Of a stretch of DNA of 41,347 nt, positions 24,073 to 31,955 are shown one piece after another (the first letter of the stretch is position 1; each line of letters starts with the position of its first letter). The DNA is from JACDET01 sp035568375 (GTDB lineage Bacteria > Patescibacteriota > Microgenomatia > Levybacterales > UBA12049), in contig DATMOG010000080.1 of assembly GCA_035568375.1 (NCBI GenBank), positions 1 to 41,347 of the forward strand, read 5' to 3'. The notes under the pieces were generated by a model. The model was not told the origin of the DNA. It was given only the letters and a program-made list of their open reading frames with translations, and did no database searches. Position numbers and translations under genes: made by a program.

Positions 24073-25056
24073 ATGAAAAAAAATATTGATGATCAAATAG
24101 TTTTATACACAACTGCTGACGGAAAGATATCACTCGAAGTAAAAATCGAAGATGAGACAGTATGGTTGACTCAGCAACAAATGGCAGTATTATTTAATAC
24201 TACCGTTGCAAATATAAATATCCATTTAAAAAATATTTTTAATGAGGCTGAATTAGTAAGAGATTCAGTTATTAAGGATTCCTTAATAACTGCTGCTGAT
24301 GGTAAACAATATACTACAATACATTATAACCTTGACGTAATTATTTCTGTTGGATACCGAGTTAAATCTCTTCATGGTACACAATTTCGCATATGGGCAA
24401 CACAACGATTACGAGAATATATTATAAAAGGATTTACCCTTGATGATGAACGACTTAAACAAGGTGGTGGGAGAACACGATATTTTGACGAACTACTGCA
24501 AAGGATTCGAGATATCCGTAGTAGTGAACGAAATTTTTATCAAAAAGTAACCGATATTTATGCTACAAGTATCGATTACCGAAGCGATGATAATCTCACC
24601 CAAGAGTTTTTTGCTACTGTTCAAAATAAGATACATTACGCAGTTCACGGAAAGTCTGCAGCAGAAATTGTTTCAGTACGAGCAGATCATACGAAACCGA
24701 ACATGGGGCTTACGAGTTTTAAAGGAAATCATATTACAACACACGACATACATGTTGCAAAAAACTATTTATCTGAAGCTGAACTAAAACAATTGAATCT
24801 TATTACTACTCTCTATCTTGATTTTGCCGAGCTACAAGCAACAAATGAGCGAGCTATGAAAATGAGTGATTGGATCAGTAAACTTGACGAATTTCTCAAA
24901 TTGAGCGAAAAAGGTATATTAAAAAATGCCGGCACCATAAGCTCTCAACGAGCACATGAAAAAGCAGAACAAGAATTCAAAGAATACAGCAAAGAAAAAA
25001 CTAAAAATCTCATCTCTGATTTTGACAAAACGGTAAAGAAATATTTAAAAAAATGA
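24073..25056 (+). CDS. RhuM-family protein in the type I locus
   Basis: A 327-residue RhuM-type protein (named after a Salmonella pathogenicity-island gene). The N-terminal signature ISLEVKIEDETVWLTQQQMA, followed by VLFNTTVANINIHLKNIF, is a helix-turn-helix-like domain, followed by YNLDVIISVGYRVKSLHGTQ and FRIWATQRLREYIIKGF, the family core. The C-terminal part is helical and Lys-rich. Such genes are often found inside type I restriction-modification operons, as here between hsdM and hsdS, but their molecular function is unknown. The hsdS start is 13 bp downstream. Confidence 0.85.
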   Translation: MKKNIDDQIVLYTTADGKISLEVKIEDETVWLTQQQMAVLFNTTVANINIHLKNIFNEAELVRDSVIKDSLITAADGKQYTTIHYNLDVIISVGYRVKSLHGTQFRIWATQRLREYIIKGFTLDDERLKQGGGRTRYFDELLQRIRDIRSSERNFYQKVTDIYATSIDYRSDDNLTQEFFATVQNKIHYAVHGKSAAEIVSVRADHTKPNMGLTSFKGNHITTHDIHVAKNYLSEAELKQLNLITTLYLDFAELQATNERAMKMSDWISKLDEFLKLSEKGILKNAGTISSQRAHEKAEQEFKEYSKEKTKNLISDFDKTVKKYLKK

Positions 25057-25069
25057 ATTTATAAATAAT

Positions 25070-26212
25070 ATGAAAACTACATGGCAAACAAAAAAACTTG
25101 GAGAAATAATTGAGTTGAAATATGGCAAGGGCATTGGGAAACATGAACGTAGAGAAAATGCGTCATATCCTGTCTATGGGGCAAATGGTATATTAGGGTA
25201 TGCTGATAAAGCATTGACTTCTGGTGAAGCAATAATTGTTGGTAGAAAAGGTTCTGCTGGCGAAGTGACTCGAGTTTCTGGAAAATTTTGGCCCTCCGAT
25301 GTAACGTACTATATTTTTGGAAATAGTCATATAAGTATTGATTTTCTTTTTTACTTATTTCAACTAATTGATTTAAAAAAATTTGCACGAGGTGTAAAAC
25401 CTGGAATCAATCGAAATGATGTATATCAAATTGACATTTCTTTTCCGTCATTAAAAGAACAAAAAAAAATAATTAAAGTGTTGAATGAAGTTTTTGAAAA
25501 AATAGAAAAGGCGAAGAAAAATACTGAAAAAAATCTCCAAAACTCCCACGAGCTTTTTGAAGCATATTTGCAAAATATTTTTGAAAATCCCGATGGAGGT
25601 TGGATTATGAATGAATTAAAAGAACTAACTACTAAAATTGGCAGTGGGGCAACTCCTCGTGGAGGAAAGAAAGACTATAAAGAAAATGGTATCTCTTTAG
25701 TTCGCAGTTTGAATGTGTATGATCGAGGATTTAAAAGAAAAAATTTGGCATACATTGATGAAAAACAAGCGGATAAGCTTTCTAATGTAACTCTTGAACA
25801 AGAAGATATTCTACTTAATATTACTGGAGCTTCAATTGCTCGTTGCTGTATTGTACCTTTAGAGATACTGCCTGCAAGAGTCAACCAGCATGTTTCAATA
25901 ATCCGAATAGTAAAAGAAAGGATGTCACCAGAATTTTTGCACTATGCTCTAACATCAAAAAAGTATAAAGATCGATTACTTTATACAGGCTCAAAAGGAG
26001 GATCTACCCGACAAGCAGTAACAAAATCGCAAATTGAAAATTTTATGGTTCAATACCCACGATCACTCTCTGAGCAAAAGTCTATCGTCAAAAAGCTTGA
26101 TGAGCTTTCAGAGAAGACAAAGAAGCTAGAATTGATTTATACACAAAAACTTGCTGATCTGGAAGAATTAAAAAAATCAATTCTTCAAAAAGCATTTGCC
26201 GATGAGCTATAA
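25070..26212 (+). CDS. hsdS: Type I restriction-modification specificity subunit
   Basis: Determines the split DNA target of the complex. The 380-residue protein has two target-recognition domains. The first (about 3-130) begins TTWQTKKLGEIIELKYGKGI and ends with ARGVKPGINRNDVYQIDISF; a central coiled coil (EQKKIIKVLNEVFEKIEKAK) acts as spacer. The second (about 187-320) begins WIMNELKELTTKIGSGATPR and includes the family signature GSTRQAVTKSQIENF, closed by a second coiled coil (LDELSEKTKKLELIYTQKLA). Both half-sites therefore appear intact. The recognition sequence cannot be deduced. Confidence 0.9.
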   Translation: MKTTWQTKKLGEIIELKYGKGIGKHERRENASYPVYGANGILGYADKALTSGEAIIVGRKGSAGEVTRVSGKFWPSDVTYYIFGNSHISIDFLFYLFQLIDLKKFARGVKPGINRNDVYQIDISFPSLKEQKKIIKVLNEVFEKIEKAKKNTEKNLQNSHELFEAYLQNIFENPDGGWIMNELKELTTKIGSGATPRGGKKDYKENGISLVRSLNVYDRGFKRKNLAYIDEKQADKLSNVTLEQEDILLNITGASIARCCIVPLEILPARVNQHVSIIRIVKERMSPEFLHYALTSKKYKDRLLYTGSKGGSTRQAVTKSQIENFMVQYPRSLSEQKSIVKKLDELSEKTKKLELIYTQKLADLEELKKSILQKAFADEL

Positions 26213-26291
26213 TAACCGTTAATATGGTCAACTTATCAATATAATTAACGATAAATTGACAAATAACCGTTAATATACTATACTTAACGCA
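26211..26291 (+). promoter_or_regulatory. fic-hsdR promoter with four CGTTAA-type operator boxes
   Basis: TTGACA (26256-26261) and TATACT (26279-26284) are spaced by 17 bp, a near-consensus promoter. Four boxes overlay it: CGTTAA at 26217-26222, TTAACG at 26245-26250, CGTTAA at 26268-26273 (in the spacer) and TTAACG at 26284-26289 (touching the -10 and start). They form two inverted pairs, and AATAACCGTTAATAT occurs twice. This looks like a repressor site array; the DNA-binding-like C-terminus of Fic makes autoregulation plausible. Confidence 0.65.
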
Positions 26292-26295
26292 CATC

Positions 26296-27174
26296 ATGTC
26301 TACTACTACACCACTCAAAAACCGGATAAAAACTCTTAAAATCCAATACGATACCTTTAGACAAGGAAAAGAATCTTTACTCAAGTTACTTGATGAGGCA
26401 GAAGTTTCAGAAAGTGTTTATAACTCAAATGCCATTGAAAACTCAACTTTGACACTTCGCGAAACTGAAAAAATTCTTCTCGAAATGGAAGTATCACGAG
26501 ATGTTTCTGTGCGTGAAGTATTTGAAGCGAAAAATCTTGCGAGAGTCATGGAATATGTTAGTGTCAAAAATCAAGACGAACTCACAGAAGAAAAAATATT
26601 ACTCCTCCACCAAATGCTTATTACGAATATCAATGAAAACATTGCAGGCAGATTTAGAAAAGAACATGAATATGTACGAGTCGGTGTTCATATTGCACCA
26701 GCGCCCGAATATATCGGTCAAATGCTTAACCAACTGCTTCTTGAATACTTCAGCGATCATGAGCTCTATTTTGTTGATAATATAGCTAAGTTCCATCTCG
26801 ATTTTGAAACAATCCATCCTTTCAATGATGGCAATGGCCGCATAGGTCGTGTTATTATAAATTATCAACTCTTCCGGCTTGGCTTTCCGGGAATTATTAT
26901 CAGAGACAAAGAGAAAAAAGATTACTATATGGCTTTTAACGAATTTCGTGATGATAAGAAAACGAAACGCATGGAAAAAATTCTTTCACTCGCACTTATG
27001 GAATCTCTTCACAAAAGAATTACGTATCTCAAAGGAGAACAGATCATTCCACTTGCTGACTACGCAAAACAGCAGGAAAAATCAATCCATACACTCATCA
27101 ATGCTGCAAGACGCCAGACAATACCTGCTTTTCGAGAAAAAGCGGTATGGAAGATTGGAGTAGCGTATGAATGA
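26296..27174 (+). CDS. Fic-family AMPylase-type protein with C-terminal HTH-like domain
   Basis: Fic proteins usually transfer AMP from ATP to a target hydroxyl. The 292-residue protein carries the complete motif HPFNDGNGRIGR starting at His174. An inhibitory helix lies N-terminal: SNAIEN at 44-49 fits (S/T)xxxE(G/N), with Glu48 expected to block ATP gamma-phosphate binding (class II). The last 40 residues (LADYAKQQEKSIHTLINAAR followed by RQTIPAFREKAVWKIG) resemble an excisionase/MerR-type helix-turn-helix. hsdR begins 8 bp before its stop, so translation is coupled. It has its own promoter with operator-like boxes. Fic genes are known inside type I loci; the target is unknown. Confidence 0.88.
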   Translation: MSTTTPLKNRIKTLKIQYDTFRQGKESLLKLLDEAEVSESVYNSNAIENSTLTLRETEKILLEMEVSRDVSVREVFEAKNLARVMEYVSVKNQDELTEEKILLLHQMLITNINENIAGRFRKEHEYVRVGVHIAPAPEYIGQMLNQLLLEYFSDHELYFVDNIAKFHLDFETIHPFNDGNGRIGRVIINYQLFRLGFPGIIIRDKEKKDYYMAFNEFRDDKKTKRMEKILSLALMESLHKRITYLKGEQIIPLADYAKQQEKSIHTLINAARRQTIPAFREKAVWKIGVAYE

Positions 27175-29461
27175 AGCTGAAACACGAGCTGAACTGATTG
27201 ATCCACAACTGTTTGCGAGCGGATGGGGAACCATCGAAGGAACAAAAGTTTTTCGGGAACATCGCTTTACCGAAGGCAAAATGCTAGCACGTGGGACACA
27301 TGGCAAACCAGAAATTGCTGATTATATCCTCGTCTATAAAAATCAAAAACTTGCAGTTATCGAAGCAAAAAGCGAGAAAATCTCATTTTCAGAAGGAGTC
27401 ACACAAGCAAAAGAGTATGCTACCAAACTCCATATCACCTACGCGTATGCGACCAACGGACGTGATATCTATGAAATAAACATGCTAACCGGCAAAGAAA
27501 AGCCAGTTGCAGCATTTCCTACTCCCGATGAACTCTGGCAATCCATCAATTCAGATCATAATGAATGGAAAGAAAAATTTGCCTCTATTTCCTTAGAAGG
27601 GAATTACGGCAAACGCTACTATCAAGAAATTGCTGTTACTAAAGCACTTGATGCAATTGCTGATGAAAAAAATCGTATTCTCTTAACACTCGCAACGGGA
27701 ACAGGAAAAACAATAATTGCTTTTCAAATCGCATGGAAATTATTTCAAACAAGGTGGAATTTAAAAAGAGATGGTAGTCGAAGACCACGAATACTTTTTT
27801 TAGCGGATCGCAATATCCTGGCTGATCAATCATTTATTAAATTCTCGTCTTTCCCAGAAGATGCACTCGTACGCATTAAACCATTAGATATACGAAAAAA
27901 AGGAAAAGTACCTAAAAACGGCAGTATCTTTTTTACAATCTTCCAAACCTTTATGAGTGGCGAAGATAATACTCCGTATTATGGTGCTTATGAACCGGAC
28001 TACTTTGACTTTATCATCATTGATGAATGTCATAGGGGAGGAGCAAATAACGAAGGCAATTGGCGAGCGATTCTTGAATATTTTTCACCTGCCGTACAAC
28101 TCGGTCTCACAGCAACACCCAAAAGACGAGATAATGTCGATACCTATCGATATTTTGGTGAACCAATATATAGCTATTCCCTCAAAGAAGGTATCAATGA
28201 TGGATTCTTAACACCCTTTAAAGTGAGCCGTGTCAAAACTACATTGGACGATTATCGGTATACCTCAGATGATGCTGTCATCGAAGGAGAAGTAGAAGAA
28301 GGCAAACTCTATGAGGAAGCAGACTTTAATCGAACCATTGAAATTGTTGAACGTGAACGAAAACGAGTAAAAGTTATGCTTGATGAAATAAACCAAAACG
28401 AAAAAACACTTGTCTTTTGCGCCAATCAAGGACACGCTGCTCTGGTACGAGACCTGATCAATCAATTAAAAAAAAGCAAAGATCCTCATTATTGCGAACG
28501 GGTTACGGCAAATGATGGATTACGAGGAGAACAATATTTACAAGATTTTAGAGATAACGAAAAAATAATTCCAACAATCCTTACAACTTCACAAAAACTT
28601 TCAACAGGTGTTGACGCGCACAATATCCGCAATATTGTCCTCATGAGACCTGTTAATTCTATGATTGAATTTAAACAGATCATTGGCCGTGGTACGAGAC
28701 TTTTTGAAGGAAAAGAATATTTTACTGTCATTGATTTTGTGGATGCTTATAAACACTTTTCAGATCCTGAATGGGATGGTGATCCAATAGATCAGACCGA
28801 TGACACAAACTATCCAACATATGCAACTGAAGAAATCGGATTACACGATTCTTCGGCTCAAGATGAAGACAGAGAACCATCTAAAAAAAGACTGAAGATA
28901 AAGCTTGGCGATGGAAAAGAAAGAGAGATTCAACATATGATTGCTACTTCATTCTGGAGTGCAGATGGCAAGCCTCTTTCTTCTGAACAATTTAAGCAAA
29001 ATATGTTTGTTCAATTATCTCATTTTTTCAAAAATGAAAAAGAATTACTAACTATCTGGTCTAATCCAAAAACAAGAAAAACGTTTCTTGATAAAATTGC
29101 AGCACTTGGATTTGGCATTGCGGCGTTAGAAGATTTACAAAAATCGATAGATCCTAAAGATTGTGATCTTCTTGACGTTCTTGCCTATGTTGCATTTAAC
29201 ATCACTCCCACTTCACGAGAAGAGCGAGTGAAAGAAAAACAGGAAGCTATTTTCCAGGGACTAGAAGAAAATCATAAAGAATTCATCAAATTTGTTGTAT
29301 CAAAATATATTAAGAATGGATTTGAGGACCTAGAAGAGGATACATTACCAACATTACTTAATCTAAAATATAGTACCATTGCCGATGCAGAAGAAGTGCT
29401 CGGTGATGTTGAAAGCATACGTAATACATTCTTTAATTTTCAAAAAAAGCTTTATTTATAA
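27167..29461 (+). CDS. hsdR: Type I restriction endonuclease subunit
   Basis: Motor and nuclease subunit that translocates DNA and cuts it away from the recognition site. The 764-residue protein is a short HsdR. The nuclease domain has IADYILVYKNQKLAVIEAKS (D...ExK) near residues 50-70. The helicase has Walker A ATGTGKT near 176, DEAD-type IIDECHRGG near 285, LGLTATPKR, and in the second RecA domain VDAHNIRNIVLMRPVNS and QIIGRGTRLF. The C-terminal HsdR region (from about 580) would dock on HsdM/HsdS. It overlaps fic by 8 bp. The system looks intact and able to restrict. Confidence 0.92.
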   Translation: MNEAETRAELIDPQLFASGWGTIEGTKVFREHRFTEGKMLARGTHGKPEIADYILVYKNQKLAVIEAKSEKISFSEGVTQAKEYATKLHITYAYATNGRDIYEINMLTGKEKPVAAFPTPDELWQSINSDHNEWKEKFASISLEGNYGKRYYQEIAVTKALDAIADEKNRILLTLATGTGKTIIAFQIAWKLFQTRWNLKRDGSRRPRILFLADRNILADQSFIKFSSFPEDALVRIKPLDIRKKGKVPKNGSIFFTIFQTFMSGEDNTPYYGAYEPDYFDFIIIDECHRGGANNEGNWRAILEYFSPAVQLGLTATPKRRDNVDTYRYFGEPIYSYSLKEGINDGFLTPFKVSRVKTTLDDYRYTSDDAVIEGEVEEGKLYEEADFNRTIEIVERERKRVKVMLDEINQNEKTLVFCANQGHAALVRDLINQLKKSKDPHYCERVTANDGLRGEQYLQDFRDNEKIIPTILTTSQKLSTGVDAHNIRNIVLMRPVNSMIEFKQIIGRGTRLFEGKEYFTVIDFVDAYKHFSDPEWDGDPIDQTDDTNYPTYATEEIGLHDSSAQDEDREPSKKRLKIKLGDGKEREIQHMIATSFWSADGKPLSSEQFKQNMFVQLSHFFKNEKELLTIWSNPKTRKTFLDKIAALGFGIAALEDLQKSIDPKDCDLLDVLAYVAFNITPTSREERVKEKQEAIFQGLEENHKEFIKFVVSKYIKNGFEDLEEDTLPTLLNLKYSTIADAEEVLGDVESIRNTFFNFQKKLYL

Positions 29462-29535
29462 AAAAATAACACACGACGTGATGCACTTCTTAGGATCCAG
29501 GGATAAGACTATGAAATTATGTATAGTCCCATAGT

Positions 29536-29571
29536 TTGACAAGTATTATAAACTATAATATACTTCCATGC
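29536..29571 (+). promoter_or_regulatory. Near-consensus promoter of a broken gene
   Basis: TTGACA (29536-29541), a 17-bp spacer and TATACT (29559-29564) end 7 nt before ATG 29572, predicting a leaderless start. An overlapping TATAAT lies at 29554-29559. The promoter is well preserved although the ORF behind it is interrupted at codon 9. Confidence 0.55.
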
Positions 29572-30289
29572 ATGAATCATGAACGTGATGATCACTAAGA
29601 TATTACCGATTTGACTGGCAGTGCTCTAGAAAGTACAGCACCACCAGAAATAGATTCAGGAGCACAGCTTGTTGATTTCATCGACACAATATGCGCTTGA
29701 TACAGATTCTCCTACGAGCGCTGATGGTGGTGTACGATATTCACTTCTTGCAACCGCTGATGGGAAAAGTGTACGAAGAATATCTCCTGGAGAAGGAATT
29801 GGCGACAGATTACGTGTGGGTTCTGAGGTTTCTTATAAAACTCCTGATAGTAATATAACTTTTACCAGTTATACAGATCCACGATTAACAACTCCTGATC
29901 AACGTGATAATCATGACTCAGGTGTTGCAGATTACTTGACTCTTATAGGAGCCACAACCATTCTCTTAAATGGAGATACCGTTGTCGCAAGAACGATAAG
30001 ATTTAATAAGAGGCCTAGTACTTCTGAAGAATATATAATTATTTCTAAGGGTGATCATCATACTGTCTTTAAAAATCCGATAGGATCTTGTTACCTTGAG
30101 GAGCAAAGAATAAGACACGCTGCAAATATTACTCAAAAGCCTGTTGCTCCATTCTCACAAGCAGATAATCCATTGTCACCGACAGAAACAACGAAAGCTT
30201 TTCGCCGTATTGGTGATGCCTATATAGATGCTCTGCATCAAGACTATATACAGGCTTCTGTACAGAGAAAACAAAAACTTCTTAAATGA
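29572..30289 (+). pseudogene. Unknown protein gene broken by an early stop and a frameshift
   Basis: From ATG 29572 the frame reads MNHERDDH, TAA (29596-29598), then continues openly as DITDLTGSALESTAPPEIDS and GAQLVDF. Around 29665-29690 coding passes to the next frame, which runs STQYALDTDSPTSADGG to a stop at 30287-30289. The long part has beta-rich segments (VRYSLLATADGKS, TTILLNGDTVVARTIRF) and a helical polar C-terminus. It has no hit I can name, although its acidic Ser/Thr-rich style resembles the other unknown proteins nearby. A protein could start at TTG 29669, but it would lack a promoter and the N-terminus. Confidence 0.5.
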
Positions 30290-30437
30290 CATATGCTCTA
30301 ATAAAGCTGTTTGTTTCTCTAGACATAGCTATTGAGGATGCATTGATGAAAAATTTATTACATATAATAAAACTATATCTACCCGAGTGAGAATTCGAAC
30401 CAGAAATGGTTGAGTGCCAAAATACGTTTACCTCTGA

Positions 30438-30452
30438 TGTTATAATCAATTT
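30438..30452 (+). promoter_or_regulatory. Extended -10, leaderless start of the MNT gene
   Basis: TGT-TATAAT ends at 30446 and CAATTT fills the 6 nt before ATG 30453, the same arrangement as at the AbiEii-type module. Confidence 0.65.
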
Positions 30453-30743
30453 ATGATTCAAGATATTAGTACTATAAATAATTTGATTGAGCAAAACAGA
30501 AGTAATCTTACTAGTAAATTTAGTGTAACAAATATAGGTATTTTTTGCTCTGTAGCTTCAGGTAATAATAGAGAAACGAGTGATATCGATATACTTATAG
30601 AGTTTTCAGAGCCTATTGGTATGTTTACGTTTATAGAACTTGAAGATCATCTAAGCAATATTTTAGGTAAAAAGGTTGATTTAGCAACCCCTAAAGCATT
30701 ACAAGCAACTGTTAAAAACAGTATTCTTCAGCACTACGTCTAA
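30453..30743 (+). CDS. MNT-type minimal nucleotidyltransferase (antitoxin of an MNT/HEPN pair)
   Basis: A 96-residue minimal nucleotidyltransferase. In MntA/HepT systems this protein silences the HEPN ribonuclease by adding AMP residues to it. The core reads GIFCSVASGNNRETSDIDIL: the usual GSxARG is altered (Cys before Ser, Ser before Gly), but the S-DID metal site is kept. VDLATPKALQATVKNSILQ and HYV form the normal C-terminal helix. The HEPN partner directly downstream is broken, so this is probably an orphan antitoxin. Confidence 0.75.
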   Translation: MIQDISTINNLIEQNRSNLTSKFSVTNIGIFCSVASGNNRETSDIDILIEFSEPIGMFTFIELEDHLSNILGKKVDLATPKALQATVKNSILQHYV

Positions 30744-30927
30744 AAGAGAAGAAAAACTATCTATTGAAGATATATTTCATTCAATACAAAAAATTGAAAC
30801 TTACACTAAAGATATGCTGTTTGTTGATTTTGAAGAAGATGAAAAAATTGTAGATGCTGTTGTAAGAAATCAAACATATGGAGAATTCCATGTGCCTATG
30901 GCTATAATTGTAGCATATTTTGTGTAA
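30736..30927 (+). pseudogene. Truncated HEPN (DUF86/HepT-like) toxin remnant
   Basis: Overlapping the MNT stop, a second frame reads SKREEKLSIEDIFHSIQKIE followed by TYTKDMLFVDFEEDEKIVDA and VVRN, the standard N-terminal half of DUF86 HEPN toxins. The residue before SKRE is encoded by ACG at the place where ATG normally stands, so the start codon seems lost. After VVRN the expected LEIIGEA is replaced by unrelated sequence ending at 30925-30927, about 50 residues short. The catalytic R-x4-6-H motif is therefore absent. The toxin is inactive. Confidence 0.65.
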
Positions 30928-30938
30928 AGAAAACTTTC

Positions 30939-30967
30939 TTGACAGCTTGGCTATTTCAATATATTCT
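30939..30967 (+). promoter_or_regulatory. Promoter of the 202-residue protein gene
   Basis: TTGACA (30939-30944), 17 bp, TATTCT (30962-30967), then 11 nt to the ATG at 30979. The transcript would have a leader of about 5 nt at most. Confidence 0.5.
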
Positions 30968-30978
30968 ACGGATATACC

Positions 30979-31587
30979 ATGAGTGAATCACAAGAGACAT
31001 CCGCCGGTGGAATCGAAAAAGAGCCAACTACAGGTGAGCGTATTTGGGGGCCAGTACTTGATGCTGCACGAAGAGGAGAAACGCTAAGTCCAGACGACCA
31101 AAAAGCATTGCGTATCAGAGATGCGTGTTTTGATATCGCTGACTATTGGAATGCTGTAGGTGAAAATGCGGTCCAAGACCTTTCTCATGAAGCAGAATTA
31201 TATATGAGATATGCACAGGGATACCAGACGCTCGATCAGGAAGGTGTAGTAACCGGTATGCATAACGATGGAGGACAACGCTTAGCTTCTGACCCTCCTC
31301 TTTTGGATGCAGAGTTTGTCGGTGGGCAATGGCAAGGTATGCGAGCACGTGAAGGACATGCAATCCCTTACGATCAGATTCTTCCACAACTTCAAGAAAT
31401 GGCTACTTCCCAACACGCCGTTGGTGACGAACCAGCTTTTGGAATTGATGTAGCAAATCTTCGTCCAAAGATGCAAAGTTGGATGATTGGAAGAATGTAT
31501 GTGAACAGTACCAAGGAAACGTTGGCATCAAACCTAGGACGGACACCTCATCCAGATACACCACAACAAAACCCTCCTCAATCATAG
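30979..31587 (+). CDS. Hypothetical soluble protein, 202 residues
   Basis: Not recognised. The first 20 and last 20 residues are polar and Pro/Gln-rich, probably disordered. The middle is helical, with SPDDQKALRIRDACFDIADY followed by WNAVGEN, then HEAELYMRYAQGYQTL and RPKMQSWMIGRMYVN. There are no membrane segments and no signal peptide. It has its own promoter and stands alone on the plus strand between a broken TA pair and a large unknown gene of opposite orientation. Its base composition is slightly richer in GC than its neighbours. Confidence 0.6.
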   Translation: MSESQETSAGGIEKEPTTGERIWGPVLDAARRGETLSPDDQKALRIRDACFDIADYWNAVGENAVQDLSHEAELYMRYAQGYQTLDQEGVVTGMHNDGGQRLASDPPLLDAEFVGGQWQGMRAREGHAIPYDQILPQLQEMATSQHAVGDEPAFGIDVANLRPKMQSWMIGRMYVNSTKETLASNLGRTPHPDTPQQNPPQS

Positions 31588-31955
31588 TCTCAACATTTCG
31601 TTTCACATCCAGTGGTATACTAGGAGCTTTGGAATTTTTACATTGTTTACGTTTCAATCTTCGATAGCGCATTGACCCCCTATGAAAATACGACTATAGG
31701 GGAAGACTTGAGTCATACAAAAACTGCGATTGCTATATATTTCTGGGAAATAAGTTACAGAACAATGTGATCCGACTTACTTTCTGTTGAGAATAGTAAG
31801 TATAGTTTTTGTGATGGTTATATTGAAAATTTTTGGTACGAACGATCTCTTCTTTCAGCTTAACGCATAGTTACTTTGTCAAACCCTAAACAGCTACGAC
31901 ACAATAAATGCTTTGGAATAATTAGGGGATTATACTAGCAAAGATTACATTTCTA
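31588..31955. other. Non-coding gap with a promoter-like site and a hairpin
   Basis: No gene recognised on either strand. TGG-TATACT at 31613-31621 resembles the extended -10 sites of this window but is not followed by a start codon at the usual distance. About 55 bp on, CCCCTAT/ATAGGGG (31677-31683 with 31696-31702) forms a 7-bp hairpin with a 12-nt loop. A short untranslated RNA is conceivable; otherwise the gap is empty. Flanking genes converge here. Confidence 0.35.

Noticed and set aside
29507..29528. Hairpin GACTAT/ATAGTC after hsdR as terminator
   Set aside because: The stem is only 6 bp with a 10-nt loop and no T-run follows.
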